From assembly GCA_958427375.1 (NCBI GenBank), contig CAUABY010000113.1, forward strand, positions 1-7,008: a stretch of DNA of 7,008 nucleotides. Direction: 5' to 3'. Shown here one piece after another: positions 1-4,927 of this stretch. Origin of the DNA: an uncultured Eubacteriales bacterium. Lineage in GTDB: Bacteria > Bacillota > Clostridia > Oscillospirales > Oscillospiraceae. The notes under the pieces were generated by a model that was not told where the DNA came from, did not search any database, and worked only from the letters and a program-made list of their open reading frames with translations. The position numbers were made by a program, and so were the translations under genes. Each line of letters begins with the position of its first letter. Positions within the stretch are counted from its first letter, which is position 1.

Positions 1-69
1 TTTTCCTACATCAGGGGGTGTTTTGTCTATTGTCCGTTTTTTCTGGTTCGGTTCATGGCCGGGGCGCAC
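1..69 (-). CDS. possible 5' end of a gene running off the left edge
   Basis: Just after the tnpV stop, the same minus-strand frame stays open from a GTG at 69 to the window edge and encodes 23 residues ending DKTPPDVGK. No good ribosome site precedes this GTG. An ATG in another frame (56-54) gives only nine codons before a TAG at 29-27. That short frame crosses a run of six A (42-37), and a -1 slip there would join it to the longer frame. On TnpV-bearing elements a site-specific recombinase gene is often nearby, and a short basic leader before the catalytic domain would fit one. No recombinase motif lies inside the window, so that identity is only a guess from context. Confidence 0.3.
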   Translation of the reverse strand, partial: MRPGHEPNQKKRTIDKTPPDVGK

Positions 70-81
70 TTGATTTGGGAG

Positions 82-459
82 CTAAACATATATCAGGTCA
101 GAAAAAATGATTTCCTCCACCTGGGCCTTACATTTGTTCACCAGTCCTATCCACGCCATTTGATCCGCCGCCTTAAGGGTCTCCGAAATACCATGCCTTT
201 CTACCATTTGCCGGATAAGGGTTTCCGTCATTTCCTGTGCCTGCTGGTCAATATCAGCGAGGTAGCCGTTCAGCTTACCGCTCAACAGCAAGGCGTTATA
301 CAGGGCTGGACGGTGTTCTTTGAGATACCGCTTGTGCCGCTGCCCCCATATGCCAACAGGCTGTTCTTCTTCAGCGGGTACGGTCAGGCAGGGCAAATAG
401 TAGTCGCCAATCAGTTCATGCCAAAGACCGTTGTTCTCGTCAAAAATGTACTTGTCCAT
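82..459 (-). CDS. tnpV: TnpV family transposon-encoded protein
   Basis: This encodes a 125-residue protein of the TnpV family, found on clostridial mobile elements such as those related to Tn4451. Its biochemical role is not known. Family-like segments visible in the translation are YYLPCL near residue 20, PAEEEQP at 28-34, GIWGQRHKRYLK at 36-47, and SGKLNGYLADIDQQAQE at 60-76; the protein ends in DLIYV. The start at 459 is preferred over the upstream ATG at 492 because a GGAGG (472-468) sits eight bases before it and homologues begin at about this residue. The gene is complete and not visibly damaged. It points away from the ATPase operon, and its sequence is less G+C-rich than the operon, which fits acquired DNA. 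Confidence 0.9.
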   Translation of the reverse strand: MDKYIFDENNGLWHELIGDYYLPCLTVPAEEEQPVGIWGQRHKRYLKEHRPALYNALLLSGKLNGYLADIDQQAQEMTETLIRQMVERHGISETLKAADQMAWIGLVNKCKAQVEEIIFSDLIYV

Positions 460-467
460 ATTGAAAT

Positions 468-472
468 CCTCC
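468..472 (-). promoter_or_regulatory. ribosome binding site of tnpV
   Basis: GGAGG on the minus strand, eight bases before the ATG at 459. It decides the start: the alternative ATG at 492, eleven codons upstream in the same frame, has only a weak CGGAGA at a longer distance. Confidence 0.75.
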
Positions 473-682
473 GCTATAATATATTCGCACATACATCACA
501 GTTCTCCGATTGCCACACGTTGTTATATCCTGTTGTGTGATTTTCTTGCCCTTGCTTTTGCCCTTATGAGCGGTTAGGGCAAAGGTAAGCTCGCGCGAAA
601 CTAAATAAAGGGATAAGGCGAACACACTGCGAAAAATCCTTTGTTTTCAAGGCTTTTGGAGGATTTTATTGAAAACCCACGG

Positions 683-699
683 TGAGCGATAATCGCTCA
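683..699. repeat. 8-bp perfect inverted repeat with one-base centre
   Basis: TGAGCGAT and ATCGCTCA flank a single A. The centre is too tight for an RNA hairpin with a full-length stem, so a protein-binding half-site pair is the likelier reading. No promoter could be placed next to it with confidence. Confidence 0.45.
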
Positions 700-715
700 T
701 AAAATCGTAGTATTC

Positions 716-790
716 AAATTCCGGTTTATCGTCATGGCGTGGCATAAAAAATAAAAATCCGGTTTATCAACCAAATCCGGTTTATCAACC
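716..790. repeat. 18-bp tandem direct repeat with a degenerate upstream copy
   Basis: AAATCCGGTTTATCAACC occurs twice back to back at 755-772 and 773-790 without a mismatch. A related copy, AAATTCCGGTTTATC, lies at 716-730 and differs by one extra T. On the minus strand an 18-base unit read in frame gives LVDKPD twice, but I see no gene to carry it. The array ends six bases before the GC-rich hairpin at 797. Confidence 0.8.
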
Positions 791-796
791 AACCCA

Positions 797-847
797 AACA
801 CGGCGGCGGGGCAGAGGTTAATTCTCCCCCGCCGCCGTGTTATTTTT
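797..847 (+). terminator. GC-rich hairpin resembling an intrinsic terminator
   Basis: A perfect 15-bp stem joins 797-811 to 827-841 across a 15-base loop and is followed by TATTTTTG. On the plus strand this has the form of a rho-independent terminator. The minus strand lacks a T tract after the stem. There is no plus-strand gene upstream in the window for it to end, so the gene it served may have been displaced, or it may shield the operon from upstream transcription. Confidence 0.6.
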
Positions 848-898
848 GCCATTCTATATTCTGCTCTTTCCCAACCGAATCCAAGCACTCCGCAATGC

Positions 899-916
899 CT
901 CCCTCTGACGAGGGAG
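899..916. repeat. short hairpin at the start of a repeat-like block
   Basis: CTCCCTC and GAGGGAG pair across the tetraloop TGAC. It opens a block (about 850-1040) that is open in several frames on both strands without looking like a protein. Short palindromes of this kind are common in interspersed intergenic repeats of related Clostridia, which is a general recollection and not a match made here. Confidence 0.35.
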
Positions 917-1085
917 CCAATGGATTGCACCCAGAAACGCGCCTGCGGGCACAGCCTGTACACAACAGAGCCGATGGACTTCGGTTTTCCGACCCCTTTC
1001 ACGAAGCGGCAAAGCTCCACGAGGAGTTTCGCACATGATTGGAATTTCTATTCGCCGCCCTGTTCTTACCCATGCAAATCTCTCA

Positions 1086-1111
1086 TAATAATATTTAAAA
1101 ATCTATTATTA
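1086..1111. repeat. AT-rich inverted repeat upstream of the distal promoter
   Basis: TAATAATA (1086-1093) and TATTATTA (1104-1111) are exact reverse complements around a ten-base AT-rich centre. The repeat ends 28 bases before the -35 box at 1140. It could act as an UP-like element or a protein site. Simple AT-richness could also produce it by chance. Confidence 0.4.
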
Positions 1112-1139
1112 GAAAACAGCAAAGATGCCCCAAAGCCGT

Positions 1140-1168
1140 TTGACAAATATCTGACAGCGTGGTTTAAT
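1140..1168 (+). promoter_or_regulatory. distal sigma-A-type promoter of the ATPase operon
   Basis: TTGACA (1140-1145) is a perfect -35 box. A 17-base spacer leads to TTTAAT (1163-1168) as the -10 box. Transcription would start near 1175, leaving a leader of about 260 bases before the ntpF start codon. It matches the consensus better than any other site seen in the gene-free stretch. Confidence 0.65.
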
Positions 1169-1229
1169 ATATTATCAGGTCAGCAGAGCCGCAGAGCGTG
1201 GCCGTCAGCTTGCCGCACTTATTCACTTC

Positions 1230-1285
1230 TTGTCAGCCCTTGTCAAATGCTTGGCATATTGCAACGAATAGTAGTTATTTTGTCA
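1230..1285 (+). repeat. three TTGTCA direct repeats in ten-base phase
   Basis: TTGTCA begins at 1230, 1240 and 1280, so the spacings are 10 and 40 bases, whole helical turns. The first two are extended to CTTGTCA. They lie upstream of the proximal -35 box at 1307, where an activator could bind. The motif is short and chance is a real alternative. Confidence 0.35.
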
Positions 1286-1294
1286 GGGCTTTTT
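1235..1294 (+). other. possible weak attenuator-like structure in the long leader
   Basis: AGCCCT (1235-1240) can pair with AGGGCT (1285-1290), which is followed directly by more T to make five in a row. The 44-base loop holds a nested ATGC-TTG-GCAT hairpin (1247-1257). The outer stem is only six pairs, so stability is doubtful. It would affect only transcripts from the distal promoter. Confidence 0.25.
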
Positions 1295-1306
1295 GGCAGT
1301 TTTGGC

Positions 1307-1335
1307 TTGAAACAAGTGCACTTGTGCGGTATCAT
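1307..1335 (+). promoter_or_regulatory. proximal sigma-A-type promoter with embedded palindrome
   Basis: TTGAAA (1307-1312), a 17-base spacer, and TATCAT (1330-1335) form a good vegetative promoter. Transcription would start near 1342, giving a leader of about 94 bases. The last base of the -35 box and the first 13 bases of the spacer form the perfect palindrome described in the next entry, so a repressor bound there would block RNA polymerase. Confidence 0.65.
1312..1325. promoter_or_regulatory. candidate operator: perfect 14-bp palindrome
   Basis: ACAAGTGCACTTGT equals its own reverse complement and lies between the -35 and -10 boxes of the proximal promoter. The position and perfect symmetry suit a dimeric repressor. 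No regulator gene is present in the window, and I do not assign the site to a known regulator. Confidence 0.45.
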
Positions 1336-1421
1336 AGGATTAATGCAATGCGGGTTTCTACCGACCAGTATTATATTATTCCCGCTTTTCCCTATCAACA
1401 GCAAAATAAAATCATCCGATA

Positions 1422-1431
1422 AAGGGGGTGA
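1422..1431 (+). promoter_or_regulatory. ribosome binding site that sets the GTG start of ntpF
   Basis: AAGGGGGTGA matches the full anti-Shine-Dalgarno complement at nine of ten bases and ends four bases before GTG at 1436. It shows that translation begins here and not at the ATG at 920 in the same frame. Confidence 0.8.
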
Positions 1432-1435
1432 GCCA

Positions 1436-1750
1436 GTGTCATTTGAGGCTATTGCCAGCATAACACAGGCAGAAGCCGACGCAAAGGCCGCCATTGCGCA
1501 GGCCGAGGCCAAGGCAAGACAGATGAAAACCGACGCTGAGGCGGCAGGCAAAGCAGCCGTTGAGGCGGCCGGTGTCAAGGCCGAGAATGAGCTTGCCGAG
1601 CTGCGGCGGCAGGCTGACGAGAAAGCAATGAACGCAGCAGGCGGTCTTTCCGCTGAGCTTGAGGCGAAAAAGGCGCAGCTTCGCGCCGAGGCCGAGGGCA
1701 AGCTTGAGAAAGCCGCAACTCTTGTAGTGGAAAGGATAGTGAACAGCTAA
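1436..1750 (+). CDS. ntpF: V-type ATPase subunit G/H (peripheral stalk)
   Basis: This 104-residue protein is almost one continuous charged, alanine-rich helix: Ala, Glu, Lys, Arg and Gln dominate residues 10-95, with no membrane segment. That is typical of the small subunit that pairs with subunit E to form the peripheral stalk holding the catalytic head against rotation. It ends in VVERIVNS, as stalk subunits of this family commonly end in a short hydrophobic-basic tail. The start is GTG, chosen for its near-perfect ribosome site; the frame is open upstream to 920, but that part looks nothing like the family and is probably non-coding. First gene of the operon, one base before ntpI. Coiled coils diverge quickly, so the assignment leans on position (same as E. 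hirae ntpF) as well as composition. Confidence 0.88.
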   Translation: MSFEAIASITQAEADAKAAIAQAEAKARQMKTDAEAAGKAAVEAAGVKAENELAELRRQADEKAMNAAGGLSAELEAKKAQLRAEAEGKLEKAATLVVERIVNS

Positions 1751-1751
1751 G

Positions 1752-3737
1752 ATGGCCATTCGACAAATGAAAAAGCTCTATCTTCTTGCTGTTCGCTCGA
1801 AGAAGGACGCTCTTTTGCGCGAGCTCATCAAACACGGCTGCGTGGAGTTTTCCGAAATGGAAGGCGACATTGAGGGCAGTGAGTTTGAGGGGCTTTTGAC
1901 GCGGGAGGATTCACAGCTCTCCGCGCTCAAGGCTCAGCAGTCAACTCTCAGCCACGCCGTGGAACTGCTCGACAGGTACGCCCCAGCCAAGAGCAAGCTC
2001 CTCGCGCCCAAGCCCGAAGTTGACGGCGCGGTGCTGATGGACACCTCCACCCTGCCCGCCGCGCTCAAGACTGCCGAGGCTATCTGCGGCAATGATGAGC
2101 GCATCAAGCGCATCAACGCCGAGGAGAGCCGCCAGCGCAGTCTTATCGAGTCGCTTCAGCCGTGGCTTGATTTGGACATGCCGCTCGGCGCCGAGGGTAC
2201 TCAGCGCGCAGGCGTGGTGCTCGGCAGCTTCCAGAACAAGGTGAAGCTTGCTGACGTGGAGAGCGCGCTTTCTCTGGCAAGCGAAGAGGCGGAGCTTTTC
2301 CCCATCTCTCAGGACAAGAGCAGCCAGTACGCCGCCGTGGTGTTCATCCGCGAGGCGGCGGCTGAGGTACAGGAGGTTTTGCGCACGTTCGGCTTCACGG
2401 CCGCCTCGTTCGCGGGCTTTGAAGGCACCGCGCGCGAGACCGCGGCGCAGGCTGACAAGGCGCTGAACGACCTGGCGGCGGAGAAATCCGCCTGTGCCGC
2501 CGCGATTGCGGACGAGTCCGTGCGCCGCGACGAGCTGAAATTGGCCGTCGACAGGCTCAGCACCCAGCTGGCTCTGGCCGAGGCCGAGGGCAAGCTCTAC
2601 GGCACGGCTTCCTGCGTGATGATGACGGGCTGGATGCCCGCCGAAAGAGAGGCGGAGCTCGCCAAGGTGTTCGACAAATTTGACTGCGCGTGGGAAGCCC
2701 GCGACCCGCAGGAGGACGAATACCCACAGGTTCCCGTATCTCTCAAGAACAACAAGATTACAAACGCACTCAACATGGTCACGAACATGTACTCCCTCCC
2801 GGCATACGGCAGCGTTGACCCCAACCCGCTGATGGCCCCGTTCTTCATTCTGTTCTTCGGTTTGATGTTTGCGGATATCGGCTACGGCGTGTTGATGGTG
2901 GTCGCCGCCATTGTCGCGATGAAGAAGATGAAGCCTCTGGGCGGCACGCAGGTGTTCTGCCAGCTGCTGCTCTACTGCGGCATCTCCACCATCGTTATGG
3001 GCGCGCTGACCGGCGGCTGCTTCGGCGACGCGCCGTATCAGCTCGTACATATGTTCAACCCCAGCAGCACTTGGGAAGGGCTTCCCTATGTGTTCAGCCC
3101 CGTACACAACAGCGAAGTCGTGCTCTACGGCTCGATGGTGCTCGGCCTTATCCACCTCAACGCAGGTATGGCCGTCAGCTTCCACATGAAAGCAAAGCGC
3201 GGCAACATCATGGACGGCATCTTTGAAGAGGGTCCGCTCTGGGTCATACTTCTCGGCGGCGTTCTGATGGCACTCAAACCCCTTGCCGGCCTTGACGCGC
3301 TGTTTGTTCCGGGCGAGGTTATCCTCATCATCGGCGTTGTCGCCCTGCTCTTCGGCGCAGGCCGCCACTCCAGGGGCTTCGGCAAGGTGACCGCGGCTTT
3401 CGGCTGCATCTACAATACGCTCACCGGCTGGTTCGGCGACATTCTCTCCTACTCGCGTATTATGGCGCTCATGCTCGCGGGCAGCGTTGTGGCCCAGGTT
3501 TTCAACACCATCGCCGCAATGCCCGCACAAAACGGCGTGAATTTCTTCACGGTTCTCGTTTTCTTCGTCATCTTCCTCATCGGTCAGGCGCTCAACTTCG
3601 CACTCAACCTTCTCGGCTGCTTCGTACACGACCTGAGACTGCAGTGTCTTGAGTTCTTCGGCAAGTTCTATGAGGACGGCGGCAAGCCTTTCGAGCCTCT
3701 GGGATTCAAGAGCAAATACGTCAGAGCTAAAGACTGA
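1752..3737 (+). CDS. ntpI: V-type ATPase subunit I (membrane a subunit)
   Basis: This 661-residue protein is the stationary membrane subunit that, with the K ring, forms the ion path. Residues 1 to about 350 are a cytoplasmic part with long helices; it starts MAIRQMKKLYLLAV as in the family. From about 360 there are seven or so membrane helices, roughly 361-388, 401-422, 456-480, 496-513, 517-539, 563-586 and 596-632. The first holds the family segment GLMFADIGYG. In the sixth, R569 within SYSRIMAL is the conserved arginine that faces the ring carboxylate and is required for ion transfer. The ATG follows the ntpF stop by one base with only a weak AGGA upstream, so translation is probably coupled. 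Length is normal for the family. The 562-codon frame antisense to it is a codon-bias artefact. Confidence 0.97.
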   Translation: MAIRQMKKLYLLAVRSKKDALLRELIKHGCVEFSEMEGDIEGSEFEGLLTREDSQLSALKAQQSTLSHAVELLDRYAPAKSKLLAPKPEVDGAVLMDTSTLPAALKTAEAICGNDERIKRINAEESRQRSLIESLQPWLDLDMPLGAEGTQRAGVVLGSFQNKVKLADVESALSLASEEAELFPISQDKSSQYAAVVFIREAAAEVQEVLRTFGFTAASFAGFEGTARETAAQADKALNDLAAEKSACAAAIADESVRRDELKLAVDRLSTQLALAEAEGKLYGTASCVMMTGWMPAEREAELAKVFDKFDCAWEARDPQEDEYPQVPVSLKNNKITNALNMVTNMYSLPAYGSVDPNPLMAPFFILFFGLMFADIGYGVLMVVAAIVAMKKMKPLGGTQVFCQLLLYCGISTIVMGALTGGCFGDAPYQLVHMFNPSSTWEGLPYVFSPVHNSEVVLYGSMVLGLIHLNAGMAVSFHMKAKRGNIMDGIFEEGPLWVILLGGVLMALKPLAGLDALFVPGEVILIIGVVALLFGAGRHSRGFGKVTAAFGCIYNTLTGWFGDILSYSRIMALMLAGSVVAQVFNTIAAMPAQNGVNFFTVLVFFVIFLIGQALNFALNLLGCFVHDLRLQCLEFFGKFYEDGGKPFEPLGFKSKYVRAKD

Positions 3738-3768
3738 CGGCTACATATTCAACAAACAAGAAATAATC

Positions 3769-3774
3769 AGGAGG
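3769..3774 (+). promoter_or_regulatory. consensus ribosome binding site of ntpK
   Basis: A perfect AGGAGG eight bases before the ATG in an A-rich context. It is the strongest site in the operon, in keeping with the need for many K copies per complex. Confidence 0.8.
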
Positions 3775-3782
3775 AAATTAAA

Positions 3783-4253
3783 ATGGATTTTCTTAACACT
3801 ATCGGCGGATACGCAATCGGTATTCTCGGCGCCGGTCTCGCTGCTTTCATGGCAGGCATCGGCTCCGCAAAGGGCACCGGCATGACCGGTGAAGCAGGCG
3901 CTGGCCTCATCTCCGAGGACCCCAGCAAGTTCGGTAAGGCAATGATTCTTCAGGTTATCCCCGGCACCCAGGGTCTGTACGGCTTCGTTATCTGGTTCCT
4001 CGCCTTCTCCAAGCTCGTCCCCGGTATGAGCGTTGAGGCCGGCTTCCAGGTCATGATGGCCTGCCTGCCCATCGCTTTCGGCGGTCTGTTCTCCGCTATC
4101 TGCCAGGGCAAGGTCGCTGCCGCTTCCATCAACATCCTCGCAAAGAAGCCGGACGACTGGTCCAAGGGCATGATCCTCTGCATCACTGTTGAGTTCTACG
4201 CCATTCTTTCCCTGCTGGCTTCCTTCATGATGCTCAACGGCATCGCCATCTGA
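3783..4253 (+). CDS. ntpK: V-type ATPase subunit K (rotor ring, c subunit), probably Na+-type
   Basis: This 156-residue proteolipid has four membrane helices arising from a duplicated hairpin (about 9-29, 52-78, 88-118 and 128-154). Copies form the rotating ring. In E. hirae NtpK, Na+ is held by L61, T64, Q65, Q110 and E139. The same positions here, shifted by two, are I59, T62, Q63, Q108 and E137, in the segments PGTQGLYGF, CQGK and VEFYAIL. E137 is the single ring carboxylate; its counterpart in the first hairpin is Q63, as in other 16-kDa K subunits, so each subunit carries one ion. This supports Na+ as the coupling ion, although transport was not tested. Codon use is strongly biased (GGC, ATC, CTC, AAG), fitting high expression. 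The gene sits 45 bases after ntpI and 47 before ntpE. Confidence 0.98.
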   Translation: MDFLNTIGGYAIGILGAGLAAFMAGIGSAKGTGMTGEAGAGLISEDPSKFGKAMILQVIPGTQGLYGFVIWFLAFSKLVPGMSVEAGFQVMMACLPIAFGGLFSAICQGKVAAASINILAKKPDDWSKGMILCITVEFYAILSLLASFMMLNGIAI

Positions 4254-4300
4254 TTTTGATACTCTCGCATAATCTCAAATATTTTTAGACAGGAGATACT

Positions 4301-4888
4301 ATGAAAGGCACTGAAAATATAATCGCGCATATCCGCTCCGACGCGAAGGAGCAGGCCGACGCGATACTCGCTCAGGCCGAGCAGCAGTGCGCGAGTATCC
4401 GGGCAGATTACGATAAGCAGGCCGGTGAACTCTACCGCGAAAAGATTCGCACCGGCACCGCCGACTGTCAGGACAGAGTGGACAGTATGGACCGCATAGC
4501 CCGCATGGAGGCAAGAAAGGGCCTGCTCGCCCTCAAGCAGCAGATGGTTTCGGAGAGCTTCGACAGGGCCTGCGGCATGCTCGTAAACCTGCCGAAGGCC
4601 GAATACGTCAGCTTCCTGGCCAAGCTTGCGGCTAAAGCAGCCGTCAGCGGCGATGAGGAAATCGTCCTCAACGCGCGCGACAAGGCCGCCGTCGGCGCTG
4701 ATGTTGTCAGCGCGGCAAACGCCCTCGTCACAAACGGCGGGCTTAAGCTCAGCGATGACACCGGCAGCTTCGCCGGCGGGCTCATACTCCGCCGCGGCAG
4801 CGTCGAGGCCAACTGCACCGTGGAGCTCCTTGTGGAGCTTTGCCGCAGCGAAATGTCCTCGGAAATCGCCAAAGTCCTCTTCGGCTGA
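4301..4888 (+). CDS. ntpE: V-type ATPase subunit E (peripheral stalk)
   Basis: This 195-residue soluble protein forms the peripheral stalk with subunit G/H and contacts the catalytic head. Residues 1 to about 100 are a long charged helix beginning MKGTENIIAHIRSDAKEQAD and rich in Glu, Gln, Ala and Lys. About 105-195 is the globular C-terminal domain, with family-like segments NGGLKLSDDTGSFAGGLIL and a final SEIAKVLFG. AGGAG at 4291-4295 lies five bases before the ATG. Length is normal for bacterial E subunits (about 190-200). The gene lies between ntpK and ntpC as in E. hirae. E subunits are sequence-divergent, so operon position adds weight to the call. Confidence 0.94.
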   Translation: MKGTENIIAHIRSDAKEQADAILAQAEQQCASIRADYDKQAGELYREKIRTGTADCQDRVDSMDRIARMEARKGLLALKQQMVSESFDRACGMLVNLPKAEYVSFLAKLAAKAAVSGDEEIVLNARDKAAVGADVVSAANALVTNGGLKLSDDTGSFAGGLILRRGSVEANCTVELLVELCRSEMSSEIAKVLFG

Positions 4889-4914
4889 TGGCTGCGGCCA
4901 TACGATCCCCATTA

Positions 4915-4920
4915 GGGAGG
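4915..4920 (+). promoter_or_regulatory. ribosome binding site that sets the TTG start of ntpC
   Basis: GGGAGG is seven bases before TTG at 4928 and is the reason for accepting this rare start codon. The next in-frame ATG (codon 14) would lose the conserved N-terminal segment. Confidence 0.75.
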
Positions 4921-4927
4921 TAAGAAA

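Larger units (their letters stand above)
493..1139. other. gene-free stretch between mobile element and operon promoters
   Basis: No gene is supported here. The open frames on both strands are short or lack ribosome sites and recognisable protein features. The stretch contains an 8-bp inverted repeat with an 11-base loop (557-564 with 576-583), a palindrome at 683-699, tandem repeats at 716-790, a GC-rich hairpin at 797-841, a small hairpin at 899-916, and an AT-rich inverted repeat at 1086-1111. The left boundary of the mobile element probably lies in the first part of it, but no clear terminal repeat marks the junction. Confidence 0.6.

Noticed and set aside
55..540. 161-codon plus-strand frame opposite tnpV
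   Set aside because: Shadow of tnpV, which has family motifs and a ribosome site on the other strand.
440..625. 61-codon minus-strand frame upstream of tnpV
   Set aside because: It starts at GTG without a ribosome site, overlaps the tnpV start in another frame, and ends inside tnpV. It could be a remnant of an element gene, but nothing supports that.
755..790. Possible CRISPR array
   Set aside because: The two 18-bp units are directly adjacent without spacers, there are only two full copies, and no cas genes are present.
697..1020. 107-codon minus-strand frame including LVDKPD twice
   Set aside because: The repeat comes from the 18-bp tandem array, and the frame crosses the terminator-like hairpin and the repeat-like block. 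No ribosome site is seen.
1941..3629. 562-codon open frame antisense to ntpI
   Set aside because: It lies wholly opposite a certain gene. Its His-, Ala- and Glu-heavy translation is what G+C-rich codons give when read on the other strand, and it has no protein-like features.
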